A stretch of DNA of 64,000 bases from assembly GCA_964546955.1 (NCBI GenBank), contig CAZJLP010000022.1, forward strand, positions 15,334-79,333, read 5' to 3'. The number at the start of each line of letters is the position of its first letter. Position 1 is the first letter of the stretch. Positions 37,241 through 46,900 of this stretch are shown piece after piece. The notes beneath the pieces are model-generated. The model saw nothing but the letters and a program-made list of their open reading frames with translations. It was not told the DNA's origin and made no database searches. The position numbers were made by a program, and so were the translations under genes. The DNA is from CAZJLP01 sp964546955 (GTDB taxonomy: Bacteria > Verrucomicrobiota > Verrucomicrobiia > Opitutales > Opitutaceae).

Positions 37241-37267
37241 AAAAAAGCGCGCGTCGATCACGCGCGC
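37241..37267 (-). terminator. Intrinsic terminator between the hypothetical gene and prfB
   Basis: On the minus strand GCGCGCG-TGATCGA-CGCGCGC is followed by TTTTTT. The 7-bp all-GC stem and T-run make a textbook terminator just after the stop at 37292. prfB must therefore have its own promoter in the remaining 44 bp. Confidence 0.8.
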
Positions 37268-37291
37268 TCGAAGGCGGCAAACGGGCGCGGG

Positions 37292-38053
37292 CTATTGGAC
37301 AACGACCTTAACTTGCCGGCCCTCGACCGTAACGGTGGAGACGCGCTTCCATATGCCGACCGCGTTCTCTGGCAGCGTTTGCGAGGTCGATAGCCAAGCG
37401 GCGAGCTTGCTCACGCCCCACGGCAGGGCCCGGGGAATCGTATGGATGGGGAGAGACCCAATATACAGTGCATCAGGCTGATACACCAGCACGTCGCCCT
37501 GCTTCTCAAATCCTCCCTGCGCTTGGACGACCACGGGAAACTGGGAGCCCGCGTAATTAAAGGTCCCGCGCATTCCGACTTGAAAGGTGTCCGCGATCCG
37601 GACTTCGGGCGAAGCGAGCGTAAAGAACTCGCCCGGTGGCGGGGCGGGGGGCACCTCGCCCGCCTTGGGGGGAGGCGTCTTCGCCGCCGCTGCCTTAGGC
37701 GCGGGAGCAGGTTTCGCCGGTTCGGGCGCATTGGCATCGCTGCCGGCCGCAAGCCACGAATTGATCTCGTCTTCTGAAAATACGATTTCGCCGGGCGTGC
37801 CTTCGAGCAACGCCTTGCGTTTGGCGCGCCAGAGCTTCGCCCGCGTGGCATCATTGGTGCCCTCCACATAGTACACCGTGCCGAGCTTGCGCTCCTCCGC
37901 CTTGGGCATCTCCTTCACGATCGCGACCGGTTTGAAGACGAGAAATACCGCGGCGAGCAGAATGCCGACCAGTACGCTGAGCACCGAGCCACACGTGACC
38001 TCAAGCATCGAGGGCCCGTACAGCTTACGTTCCATTCGTTTGGATAGCGCCAT
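37292..38053 (-). CDS. Hypothetical membrane-anchored protein with Ala/Pro-rich linker
   Basis: This 253-residue protein has a cytoplasmic basic start (MALSKRMERKLYG), one TM helix (about residues 19-44; VLSVLVGILLAAVFLVF), and a periplasmic helical part. A Pro/Ala/Lys linker (about residues 110-145) and a C-terminal beta-rich domain of about 110 residues follow. No family is recognised. It is 5 bp downstream of the FmdB-type gene, and with it and the DUF4013-like gene forms a likely three-gene minus-strand operon ending at the terminator at 37241-37267. Confidence 0.7.
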   Translation of the reverse strand: MALSKRMERKLYGPSMLEVTCGSVLSVLVGILLAAVFLVFKPVAIVKEMPKAEERKLGTVYYVEGTNDATRAKLWRAKRKALLEGTPGEIVFSEDEINSWLAAGSDANAPEPAKPAPAPKAAAAKTPPPKAGEVPPAPPPGEFFTLASPEVRIADTFQVGMRGTFNYAGSQFPVVVQAQGGFEKQGDVLVYQPDALYIGSLPIHTIPRALPWGVSKLAAWLSTSQTLPENAVGIWKRVSTVTVEGRQVKVVVQ

Positions 38054-38058
38054 AGTAA

Positions 38059-38373
38059 TTACTCCGTTGAGGTTGAAGTTTTTGCGGGGCCCTTGGACTC
38101 CGGCTTCGCGCCGGGTGCGGGCGCGGTTGGAGTCGCGGCGGAGCCAGCGGCCGCACCGGCGCCGGCCGATTTGCCTTCGGTCGAAGCGGCCCGCTTGTAG
38201 TCGGTTTCGTAGAAACCCGTGCCCTTAAAAATGATTCCCGCGCCTCGGCCAATTTTCCTTCGAACCGATCCTTCCTTGCCGCAGGTGCAATTCTTCAACG
38301 GATCGTCTTTGATCGACTGAAATACTTCGAATTCAAGGCCGCATTGGGCACACGCATACTCGTAAGTCGGCAT
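38059..38373 (-). CDS. FmdB-family zinc-ribbon protein
   Basis: This 104-residue protein has the FmdB regulatory-type zinc ribbon at the N-terminus: MPTYEYACAQCGLEFEVFQ with CxxC at residues 8-11, and the second pair in NCTCGKEG at about 29-31. KGTGFYETDY follows near residue 53, also typical. The tail is Ala/Gly/Pro-rich and low complexity. The family is widespread and small; DNA binding is proposed, not proven. It lies 5 bp before the Pro-linker membrane gene. Confidence 0.88.
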   Translation of the reverse strand: MPTYEYACAQCGLEFEVFQSIKDDPLKNCTCGKEGSVRRKIGRGAGIIFKGTGFYETDYKRAASTEGKSAGAGAAAGSAATPTAPAPGAKPESKGPAKTSTSTE

Positions 38374-38388
38374 AGGATACAGCCGACG

Positions 38389-38997
38389 TTATGGCAAGCG
38401 GGTGCCGCTTTTGCGAGAATCTTCCACGGCCCGGAAGAAGGACCCGAAGAACGTCCACCCAGCAGCCAATCCTATAAAAATCGTAAAAGTCATCAACGGG
38501 TACAATGCGACCACAAAACCGACCACCGCGAAGGTCGGCACATAGAAGCGCGCTTTGGACGAACGCAGCATCGCAATGAGCACCCAAAGTCGAAAGGCAT
38601 CCCGATACTCTTCCCGCTTTTGATACTGATAAATTCCGGCCGCGGTCAAAGGCGCCGCCAGCAGGACACCGGGCACGATCGGCAGATACACGAACACGCC
38701 ATACCCCAGGCCTTGCAACGGCAGCGACAACGCCCAACCGACCGCAATCGGCACCAGGCCCAGACCGACAAAGATCACGAACGCCGGAATGCCGTTCACA
38801 AACATGCGCCGCCAATCGTCCCAGTCGGGAAATTCCAGGCTGTCGCCGCGGCGGGCTCGGGCCAGCATTTCGTACAGATAGCCGAAAGCGAAAAAATGAG
38901 CGACCGGCACCACCAGCAGCATCGCGCCCACGACACAGCGCATAAACCACGTCGGGTTCGAAAAGAGGCGTTTGCAAACTTGTTCGAGGGTCGGCAT
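38389..38997 (-). CDS. DUF4013-like multi-pass membrane protein
   Basis: About 202 residues from ATG 38997 (MPTLEQVCKRLFSNPTWF). Hydrophobic segments lie at roughly 22-42, 70-95, 105-130 and 160-190. The opening amphipathic helix, then GAMLLVVPVAHFFAFGYLYEMLARARRGD and LEFPDWDDWRRMFVNG, are typical of DUF4013-type proteins of unknown function. The start is 40 bp from the divergent ispA start, so the two promoters overlap. Confidence 0.7.
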   Translation of the reverse strand: MPTLEQVCKRLFSNPTWFMRCVVGAMLLVVPVAHFFAFGYLYEMLARARRGDSLEFPDWDDWRRMFVNGIPAFVIFVGLGLVPIAVGWALSLPLQGLGYGVFVYLPIVPGVLLAAPLTAAGIYQYQKREEYRDAFRLWVLIAMLRSSKARFYVPTFAVVGFVVALYPLMTFTIFIGLAAGWTFFGSFFRAVEDSRKSGTRLP

Positions 38998-39037
38998 TGC
39001 GGCGTATGGCAATTCCGCAAAAGTAGGTCTCGTGCCC

Positions 39038-39925
39038 ATGGACTTCTCAATCAAATTAAACGCCGTCATCGACCGAGTTGAACAAGGACTGGAAAAAATG
39101 GTTCCGTCCGCCAACACGCGTCCATCGCGTATTCACGAAGCAATGCGGTACAGCCTGCACGCGGGCGGCAAGCGGCTCCGGCCGGTCCTGGTCCTCTCCG
39201 CCGCCGAACTGTTTGGACGCGACACCTACGATCCGGTGCCAGCCGCCGTCGCGATCGAGTGTGTCCATACTTACTCCCTGATCCACGACGACCTGCCTTG
39301 CATGGACGATGACGACCTGCGCCGCGGGCGTCCCACCGCTCACCGCCAATTCGACGAAGCGACTGCCGTTCTGGCCGGAGACGCCCTGCTCACCCACGCT
39401 TTCGCCCTGCTGGGATTTCACTACGTGACCGTGCCGGAGCTGGCCACCGCCTTGGTCTGCGAACTCGCCACCGCGGCCGGCAGCGAACGCCTCATCGGCG
39501 GCCAGATGGAAGACCTGCTCGCGGAAAAAAAAGCGGACGCAACCGCGGAGGACCTGGAATTCATCCATCTGAACAAAACGGCGGCCATGATCGAAGCCTC
39601 GCTGGTGATGGGCGGACTGTGCGGCCGGACCCGCTCCGGAACGGATCTCGACGTATTGCGGCAATTGGGTCGCAACCTGGGCCTGGCTTTCCAGATCGTG
39701 GACGACATCCTGGATGCCACGTCCGATAGCGCCACCTTGGGGAAAACGTCGGGCAAGGATGCAAAGGCGGACAAGACCACTTTCGTGAAACTGCACGGCA
39801 TCGACGGAGCGCGCACGTTTGCGCGCCAGTATACCGACGCGGCGCTGGCCGAACTCGAAAAGCTTCCCGGCGACACCGCCTTTCTGCGCGAACTCGTCTC
39901 GATGATGCTCTCGCGGCGTAAATGA
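39038..39925 (+). CDS. ispA: Polyprenyl synthetase (farnesyl/geranylgeranyl diphosphate synthase)
   Basis: 295 residues from ATG 39038 (MDFSIKLNAVIDRVEQG). The first Asp-rich motif is DDLPCMDDDDLRRGRPT and the second is FQIVDDILDATSD; YSLHAGGKRLRPVL carries the diphosphate-binding Lys-Arg. Length and motifs fit short-chain trans-prenyl synthases that condense isopentenyl diphosphate to C15 or C20 chains for quinones and cell-wall carriers. The exact chain length cannot be read with confidence. It may be followed in the same transcript by the PL6 gene (56 bp), but they are functionally unrelated. Confidence 0.92.
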   Translation: MDFSIKLNAVIDRVEQGLEKMVPSANTRPSRIHEAMRYSLHAGGKRLRPVLVLSAAELFGRDTYDPVPAAVAIECVHTYSLIHDDLPCMDDDDLRRGRPTAHRQFDEATAVLAGDALLTHAFALLGFHYVTVPELATALVCELATAAGSERLIGGQMEDLLAEKKADATAEDLEFIHLNKTAAMIEASLVMGGLCGRTRSGTDLDVLRQLGRNLGLAFQIVDDILDATSDSATLGKTSGKDAKADKTTFVKLHGIDGARTFARQYTDAALAELEKLPGDTAFLRELVSMMLSRRK

Positions 39926-39980
39926 GCCTTCCCTCACGCTTGACCCTGCCTCTAGATACCCTCCCCTTGTCCCCCTCCCC

Positions 39981-41396
39981 ATGACCCGCCCCCGCCTCCC
40001 TTCCTTGCTCGGATTCGCCCTTGGCCTTGCCGTCCTCGCACCGGCCTTCGCAAAGTCAATCGCCGTAAACCGCCCCGCCGACTTTGGAGCCGCTTGCGCG
40101 CAAGCCCAGCCGGGGGATTCGCTCGTGCTGCAGAGCGGCGATTGGAAGGACGCCGTGCTCACCTTCGCAGCCAATGGCACGGCGGAGGCGCCCATCACCC
40201 TGACCGTGGCGGAGCCCGGCAAAATCAAACTGACCGGACAGTCCCGCCTGATTTTCGCCGGCAGCCACCTCGTCGCAAAGGGGCTCTTCTTTACGGAGGG
40301 TTTCCTGCAGAAGGACCAAAGCATTGTCTCCTTCGTCGAAACAAAGGGCGTCCTGCCGTCCCATTGTCGAATCTCGGAATGCGCCTTCGTGCGATACAAT
40401 CCGCCGGCGGTGGCTACCGATTACGACTGGATCGTCTTCCGCGGTCTCCAGCACCGCCTCGATCATTGCTATTTCGAAGGGCAGAACCACTTCGGCGTGA
40501 CGGTCAAGGTGATCGTGGGGACCCACGGCGAGAACCGTCACCACATCCATCACAACTACTTCTTCAATCGTCCGCCGGGATTTACCAATGGGTTCGAGTC
40601 CCTCCAGATCGGGCAGGCGGCGGACGCCCATCGCGATTCGAATTCACTCGTTGAATACAATCTTTTCGAACTCTGCGACGGGGAACAGGAGATCATTTCC
40701 AACAAGAGCGGAAAAAACACCTATCGCAAGAATACGTTTCTCCGCAGTGCCGGGGCCCTCACGCTGCGTCACGGCGACAATGCCGTCGTGGAATCCAACG
40801 TGTTTCTGGGCGGCGGCAAACCGCACACCGGCGGCGTGCGGGCAATCGGACGCAACAATGTGATTCGCGGGAACTACTTCCACGGCCTCAGCGGCCTTCC
40901 CACCGCCGGCGCGGTTATCGCGGTGTATGCGGGCATCCCCAATTCCGTTCCGACCGGGTACGTCGAGGCCGAGAACGCCCTGATCGCCGACAATGTCCTC
41001 ATCCAAAATGCGGCGAACGGCATCAACTTGAGCGCGGGCCATCTTTCGCGCGGCCGCACCATCCTGCCCAAAAACGTGACGATCCGGGACAACTGGATCC
41101 ATGGCGACCCCCGCTATGGCAACACGGTCCTCACCGGCACCCCCGGCGACGGCTTGAATGCCTCCGGCAATTTTTATCCGCCCTGGACCGAAATCGGCTA
41201 CGCAACCACATCCGGCTTCACGCAGCTGCCGTTCGTCGGCGATCCCGATGCGAACTTTCCCATCGCGCCCGAGCTTTCGGCGCCGTATGCCACGCAGAAC
41301 GACAGCTGGCGCAAGACCATGACCGCGCTGGAACCCCTCACACCTGAAAAGGTGGGGCCTCCATGGTGGAAAACGCGGCCGACGCCGCAAAAGTGA
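39981..41396 (+). CDS. Secreted PL6-family polysaccharide lyase (alginate/chondroitin-type)
   Basis: This 471-residue protein has a signal peptide (LLGFALGLAVLAPAFAKS) and a right-handed beta-helix. PL6 features are visible: VNRPADFGAACAQAQPGDSLVLQSGDW at the start, the calcium-site acids in EYNLFELCDGEQEIISNKSGKNTYRKNTF with the catalytic Lys of NKSGKN, and the catalytic Arg in LTLRHGD. The family breaks uronate-containing chains (alginate, dermatan sulfate) by beta-elimination. Which substrate is cut is not decidable here. It begins the polysaccharide-uronate region that runs to 48.8 kb. Confidence 0.88.
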   Translation: MTRPRLPSLLGFALGLAVLAPAFAKSIAVNRPADFGAACAQAQPGDSLVLQSGDWKDAVLTFAANGTAEAPITLTVAEPGKIKLTGQSRLIFAGSHLVAKGLFFTEGFLQKDQSIVSFVETKGVLPSHCRISECAFVRYNPPAVATDYDWIVFRGLQHRLDHCYFEGQNHFGVTVKVIVGTHGENRHHIHHNYFFNRPPGFTNGFESLQIGQAADAHRDSNSLVEYNLFELCDGEQEIISNKSGKNTYRKNTFLRSAGALTLRHGDNAVVESNVFLGGGKPHTGGVRAIGRNNVIRGNYFHGLSGLPTAGAVIAVYAGIPNSVPTGYVEAENALIADNVLIQNAANGINLSAGHLSRGRTILPKNVTIRDNWIHGDPRYGNTVLTGTPGDGLNASGNFYPPWTEIGYATTSGFTQLPFVGDPDANFPIAPELSAPYATQNDSWRKTMTALEPLTPEKVGPPWWKTRPTPQK

Positions 41397-41406
41397 TTCC
41401 CGTGAG

Positions 41407-41853
41407 ATGCGCAAAGGCCGTTTTGTAGCCCTGATTTTCGCGCTGGCGCTCGTCGCCGGGGTGGCACGAGGCGGACCCCACGAACGGGTGGACGTCGAAA
41501 CGTCCAAAACGTCGATCTACGTGGGTTCGGTGACGCTGGCGATGTCGCCTTTCAAGCGCGAGCGCGCGTCGTTCGTCGCGGACTACCGCGCCACGGTTTT
41601 CCCCTATTTCTTCTACAACGAGACCGGGCGAGTGTGGATCGATTTGGCCGACGCGGATCTCGAACGCCTCGCAAAAGGAGAAACGGTCGAATTCACCGGC
41701 CGCGCCGAGAACACGGACAAGAAACCTCGCACAATCTCGGGCCGCGCTGCACCCTCCGGTGCGAATCAGGGAAAGATCAAAGTGCGCATCGGCTCCAAAT
41801 CGCCCAAAGTAGAGTTGATCTTCAATACGACGTACCGGTTCGGAGGCCAGTAA
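41407..41853 (+). CDS. Small exported protein of unknown function
   Basis: This 148-residue protein has a signal peptide (FVALIFALALVAGVARGGP) and a single beta-rich domain (SIYVGSVTLAMSPFKRERASFVADYRATVFPYFFYNETG ... KVRIGSKSPKVELIF). I recognise no family. It starts 10 bp after the PL6 stop on the same strand, so co-transcription is likely, and an accessory periplasmic role in the same pathway is a reasonable guess. A minus-strand-oriented terminator hairpin follows. Confidence 0.7.
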   Translation: MRKGRFVALIFALALVAGVARGGPHERVDVETSKTSIYVGSVTLAMSPFKRERASFVADYRATVFPYFFYNETGRVWIDLADADLERLAKGETVEFTGRAENTDKKPRTISGRAAPSGANQGKIKVRIGSKSPKVELIFNTTYRFGGQ

Positions 41854-41869
41854 GCGTAGTACTTCAGAT

Positions 41870-41899
41870 ATTCGCGTGCATTTGCGTCCATTCGCCGTT
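41870..41899. repeat. Decamer tandem repeat
   Basis: Three consecutive 10-mers, ATTCGCGTGC, ATTTGCGTCC and ATTCGCCGTT, lie between the two convergent genes. They are degenerate copies of one unit and resemble the other short-period tracts of this window. Confidence 0.5.
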
Positions 41900-41911
41900 T
41901 ATCGGATCGAT

Positions 41912-41944
41912 AAAAAAAAGGCAGCCGCGCGAGCGGCCGCCTTT
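41912..41944 (-). terminator. Intrinsic terminator of lyase paralogue 1
   Basis: On the minus strand GGCGGCCGC-TCGC-GCGGCTGCC (one mismatch) is followed by eight Ts. It lies 36 bp beyond the stop of the gene at 41980 and ends that transcript. Weak function for the plus strand is possible. Confidence 0.8.
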
Positions 41945-41979
41945 CGTAGGCTGCTAGGAACCAAGAGAGTAAGAGAGTC

Positions 41980-42741
41980 CTAGTTGCGGACGGAGGTGAC
42001 CGCGGTGTGCTCGACGTATTCGTCCGTCCCGCGGTCGATGTTCAGGTTGCCAATGCTCCGATAGAGGCCCCACTTCGGCTGATAGGTCGTCGAACTTGGA
42101 CGCTCCATCTTCACGTTGGTGATACCGCTGAACGAACCGCCGTTGAACGCTGCCTGGTAGGAGCCATCCGTGCGTCCGGCCGCCGAGCTGATCTTGATCC
42201 GGATGGCGATCGTCATGTAGGATCCCGCCGTCCAATTGAAAGTGCGAACGGTGGTCATGCCCGAGCCGGCGCCGTGCGCGACGCGACCCGCGGTCTGGCT
42301 GGTGAGGAAGCTTGTGCTCAGCGCCTGGCTGTTGTCTCCGTCGGTGGCCTTCACCTGGTTGATGGCGCAGGTGTTCGTTGTGGCAAACCGGTATCCGGAA
42401 CTCGTGCGCCATTGGGAGGTGTAGGTGTAGGTCTGTCCACGCGTCTGGCGGGCGCCGAGGACTTTCACTTCGGCGCGCTGCATGTTGCGATTCGTCGTGT
42501 CGCGATCTCCATCCGCCCAGGAACCGCGGTGGTAGCGCAGCAGCATGCGGAAACGACCGCTGCCTTGGTCGGTGATGTTGCGATAAGAGTCGCCTTGGGT
42601 GACGCTGCTGGTGCGAACGATCGCGGAGGGTTCTTCAATGCCGCCAAAGCTGCTCAAACTGGTGGCCGTCACCGCGGAGAGCTGGGTCGCGGAAAGCGCC
42701 GCGAGGGAAACAAGGCCGAGGGCCGTGGAGAAAGATTTCAT
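41980..42741 (-). CDS. Secreted polysaccharide-lyase-like protein, paralogue 1
   Basis: 253 residues from ATG 42741 (MKSFSTALGLVSLAALSATQLSA, signal peptide). The mature part looks like a concanavalin-A-type lyase sandwich: LRYHRGSWADGDRDTTNRN, QRAEVKVLGARQ, the conserved QWRTSSGYRF strand, and KWGLYRS ... NIDRGTDEYVEH at the end. These features recall PF14099-type polysaccharide lyases (glucuronan/heparin-lyase fold), but the family is not certain. Most residues are shared with the protein at 48037-48789, so the pair arose by duplication. Its only nearby operator is the 16-bp inverted repeat at 42977-42992. Confidence 0.7.
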   Translation of the reverse strand: MKSFSTALGLVSLAALSATQLSAVTATSLSSFGGIEEPSAIVRTSSVTQGDSYRNITDQGSGRFRMLLRYHRGSWADGDRDTTNRNMQRAEVKVLGARQTRGQTYTYTSQWRTSSGYRFATTNTCAINQVKATDGDNSQALSTSFLTSQTAGRVAHGAGSGMTTVRTFNWTAGSYMTIAIRIKISSAAGRTDGSYQAAFNGGSFSGITNVKMERPSSTTYQPKWGLYRSIGNLNIDRGTDEYVEHTAVTSVRN

Positions 42742-43223
42742 GATAATCGTGCTAGGGGTTGTTGGGAGAAGCCGCAGCCAGGGTAATCGGCCACGGTTCG
42801 GGGTAGTCTCTGTGCGCCTCGCGACGATCGCCTTCGCCGATGGGGACATGCAGCGGCAACGCGTCGCAAAGCGTTTAGCGAATTAATCTCACGCGGCGCC
42901 TCATGAGAGTTGGGGTTGAGGGGTGGCGCCTAAATCGAGAGCTAACCGCGCGTGGAAATCAGCCAAGGCCAGCGATTATCCCTGTAGGGATACGGCCCTC
43001 GCGGGCGACTCGTCCCTTCAGATCGAAAGGCGTATTAGTCGTTATGCTGCCATGCCTAGCACACGGCTGACGGAGCGATGATGTGCGGGTGGGCTGACGG
43101 CGCAGCCTGCCGCAGCCACAAAAGTTCAGCTCGAATTGCCGTTCCGTTGCGAGCACACTGCAGCAGGTTATTGTCACGCGTCTCCCGCGCTCATCTCCCC
43201 TTACCCCCTTGCCCGTGTCCACG
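42742..43223. other. 482-bp divergent control region, lyase 1 / response regulator
   Basis: No coding frame looks real. It contains the 16-bp inverted repeat at 42977-42992 and the leaders of both divergent genes. That site is 236 bp from the lyase start and 232 bp from the regulator start, so it could serve either. Nothing else with clear symmetry was found. Confidence 0.6.
42977..42992. promoter_or_regulatory. Candidate NarL-type operator (7-2-7 inverted heptamers)
   Basis: The site is TATCCCTGTAGGGATA; read on the minus strand it is TATCCCT-AC-AGGGATA, two inverted heptamers 2 bp apart. NarL-family dimers bind inverted heptamers (TACYYMT-like) with exactly this spacing. The same site occurs at 48877-48892 with one changed base. 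Confidence 0.55.
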
Positions 43224-43868
43224 ATGCAAATCGTCGTAATTGAAGACCATAAACTCATCCGCGACATGCTGGCCGCCTCCTGCGAACAGCTCGTGCCGAG
43301 TTCGAGCGTAAGTGTCGCCGAAAACGGCAAACAAGGAGTCTCGGTGTGCAAGCGTGTGCGTCCACACCTGGTTTTTCTCGATTTGGCCCTGCCCGACGGC
43401 GATGGCTTGGACCTGTTGGCAGAGTTGCTGGCGGACACACCTCAGCTGAAGATCATCGCGCTGAGCTCGTTCGCCGATGAGTTCACCGTCCATCGCGCTC
43501 TCCGCTCGCAAGTGCATGGCTTTGTCGACAAGGGCGAACAACCGTTGGGCATGTTGAAAGACGCGATCGACACCGTGATGCGCGGCGAAAAATATTTCTC
43601 GCCGACGGTGCAAAAGCTGAAAGCGGCGCTCCGATCGGACCCCGTCTCATTCGACAAACTGCTTTCGGATCGGGAGCAGGACTTGATGCGGCTTTTCGGC
43701 GAGGGTTTGTCCAACGACGCGGTCGCGAAACTGGTCGGACTCACCCCGGGCACCGTGAAACTTCACCGGCGAAACATTCATCGAAAACTCGGCTTCCACA
43801 GCACGCCGGAGTTGATGACCTACGCGTTGAAAAAAGGATTCACTCGCGTGAGACGCGGGGGTGAGTGA
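43224..43868 (+). CDS. NarL/LuxR-family response regulator
   Basis: 214 residues from ATG 43224 (MQIVVIEDHKLIRDML). The receiver has the acidic pair VIEDH, phospho-Asp in LVFLDLALPDGDG (about residue 53) and the Lys of GFVDKGEQP. The LuxR helix-turn-helix is at about 145-205: LSDREQDLMRLFGEGLSNDAVAKLVGLTPGTVKLHRRNIHRKLGFHST. It lies tail-to-tail with the propeller hybrid kinase (49 bp apart) and between the two lyase genes, so it is the natural final acceptor of that phosphorelay and the likely reader of the 7-2-7 sites. Confidence 0.92.
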   Translation: MQIVVIEDHKLIRDMLAASCEQLVPSSSVSVAENGKQGVSVCKRVRPHLVFLDLALPDGDGLDLLAELLADTPQLKIIALSSFADEFTVHRALRSQVHGFVDKGEQPLGMLKDAIDTVMRGEKYFSPTVQKLKAALRSDPVSFDKLLSDREQDLMRLFGEGLSNDAVAKLVGLTPGTVKLHRRNIHRKLGFHSTPELMTYALKKGFTRVRRGGE

Positions 43869-43917
43869 AGTCTTCGGGGCAGACGACTCGCGCCAGCGCC
43901 AGACGTTTGCGGAGAGT

Positions 43918-46900
43918 TTAAACGCCCTTCGTTTCGGCCAACTGTTCCTTCACTTGCTCCAACGCTCCGACGAGCGCCTCGAATCCCGCCTGCAACGCTT
44001 TGAAGTCGGCGCCCTGCCTCGCTGCCGCCGTCAGCTTGCGCGCGGCGTCCACCAACCCCGTTGCGCCAATCAATCCGCCCAGCGCATGCACGCGGTGGGA
44101 GCTCGCGCCGATGCGTTTCCGATCGCGGTCGACCAACGCAATCTTGAGTTGGGCAAATTCCTGCTCGAGCGAATCGACATACAGCTCCGCCGCTTTATCC
44201 GCCTGCGCTGGGAAACGGCGTCCATAAAACTGGAACGCTTGCAGATTGAGTCCCGGAGCCGTCGCCGGCTTCATCGCGGGGACGGCTCTCGCTTGCTGTC
44301 CAGACCGGCGGGCGCGCACCCGGGCTATGCATTCGCGAACTTGCACCGCATCGTAGGGCTTGAGCAGAAAATCGTCCATTCCCGCCGCAGTGCAACGCGC
44401 TCGGATTTCGTCGCTGTCGTAGGCGGTGGTGGCGACGATGACCGGCTTCTGGCCATCCCGCGCCAAACGCACGCGGCGGGCGACATCCCCGCCCTCTCCG
44501 TCGCGCAATTCCCAGTCGACGAGAATCACGTCAAACTCCTTCGCTTCCGCCAATCGCACCGCTTGCGCCACGGTATCCGCGACTTCGGGCGCATAACCGA
44601 GCTCCATCGCAATCCCCGACAGAACGACCTGGTTGTAGTGCTCGTCTTCGACGATCAGAGCCAGCGAACCGGCTCCCGCCTGGGCGGGCTGCGCAATCCG
44701 CGGCGCATCGTGAGGCATCGGGGCGCGCGTGAGCGGAACACACACATAGAACGTCGCGCCGCAACCGGGCTCGCTTTCCACTCCCACGTTTCCTTGGAGG
44801 GATTCCGCCAGCAGCCGGCACGAGGCAAGTCCCAGGCCCGTTCCAGAGATCGATTGCTTTTTCGCCTGGGTACCCCGCACAAACTTTCGGAAAACGAGCT
44901 CCTGCTCCTCCGGGGGTATCCCTGGGCCTCGGTCGCAGACCTCGATGTGCACATCGGCCCGATCGGAGTCGATCGCCTCCTCCTCCACCCGGATGTCGAT
45001 CGGCTGGCCCGGCGCATACTTGATCGCGTTGCCCACGAAGTTGCTGACGATCGTCTTGATCTTGCCCTCGTCCCCGATGTACCCGTCGACGAAGGACGGC
45101 TCGACTTGCACGCTAATCGTGTTGCCATGCTGGTCCGCCTGCCAGGCGAAGCCCGCCACGACGTCGTTCAGCATTTTCTGGAGCGAAAACGGGGCCGCCT
45201 TCACCTCGATATTTCCGTGCTCCAGCTTGGAGTAACCCAGCACTTCCTCGAACGCGCGGGTCAGCGCGCCCGCGCAGGCTTGCACGGAATCGGTCAGCTT
45301 TCTCGCGTAAGGTTCCTGGTTCTCCCGCTTGAGCAGTCCAAGCAGTCCGACTATGCCATTGAGCGGATTGCGGATCTCGTGGCTGACGCTTTCCAGGAAT
45401 TCGCTTTTCGCGCGGTTGGCCTGCTCCAACTCAAGACTGTGCGCGGCGATCGCTTCGTTCGCGAGTTCGAGATCCCGCGTGCGATTGGCGACAAGGCGAT
45501 TGAGCTTCTCGTTTTCCCACCGCAGCGCCGCCGTGCGCCAGCGGTGAAATCCCCAGGCCATACCGCCGATGACGGCCAGTACCGCGGCCAGAAACCAACG
45601 CGTTTGGTAGAAACGCGGCTCCTGCACCAAATGCAGCTGCGCCTCGTCCTCGCTCCAGATTCCGTCGCTATTGCGAGCTCTGACCCGGAAAACGTAATGA
45701 CCCGGCGGCAGCCTGGAGTAAAACGCAGTTCGTCGATTCCCGGAGTGCGTCCAGTCCGCGTCGTAGCCGTCGAGCCGGTACTCGAAAGCGATGTGTTTCG
45801 ATTCGATCAGGCTGAGCGCGGTGAAATCGATTGTGAGATCGCGAGTCCCGGCCGGCGAACGAACCTCTCTCCCCGCGCCGAGCTCATGGTGATCGGCGGT
45901 GACCATTTCAATGCGCACCGGAGGCGGCACTTGGTTGCGCGGCAGATTTTTCGGATCCACCGCCAGTATGCCGCGACGAGTGGCAAAAAACAACTTCCCT
46001 TGGTGGCCGCGCCACGCGACGGGCTGCGCTCCGGACCAAACGGGCGCGATCGTCCCCGCCTCGGTCACCTCGGTCATGCGCATGCGCGGAGCGGGCTGCA
46101 GACCCCGGGCTGCCGCCAGCAGTTCGGATTTCGGCGCCGACATCACTCCGGCCGGCGTGCCGAGCCAAAGCCGGCCATGATCGTCCTCGACGATTCCCGA
46201 CACGTGGTCCGCCGCCGCCTCGGACAGGACGTTCGGATTCAGCCAGCGGCCGTCTTCGAAAACCGCGAGCCCGCGGCTGCGGAAACCTGCCCACAGACGA
46301 TTCTCCCGATCCACATAGACCGCGCGAACATGATCCGCGGGCAAACCATTCCGGTGGTCGTGCACGGTCACGCGCGCACCATCGACCACCACGAGGCCCG
46401 AGTCCCAGGTTCCAACGTAGATTGCACCGTCGGGACCTTCGCAGAAGGCCGAGGCCCGAGTCATCACGCGATTGCCCTCGAGCGGCACGGGAGTCAGTTC
46501 GCCGTCGCGAAACCGCCCGAAGCCGTTGGCGGTGCCCATCCACACCCCGCCGGTGCTGTCTTCAAAAATCCCATACACCCCGCGAATCTCCGGGAAGGTT
46601 TTCCACTCCTCGTTCTGCAGGACGGCAAGTCGGGTCGAACCGACCAGGATTCGGCCATCGCCGGTGGGAAAGGCGCTCGTGGGCATGGCGCGCTGCGGAA
46701 GGGGATACATCTGCAGCCGGTTTTTCGGGTCGAGACGCCCGATCGCCAGCTCCTCCGAGGCAAACCAGAGATTGCCGGCGGGGTCCTGGGATACGGTTTT
46801 GACTCCGCCCTTCGGCAAACCGTCCGCCACGCCATAAAGACGGTAGGGCAGCAAACGGGCGCGGACGAGTCCGACATCGCGCGCGCCGAGCCACAGGCTG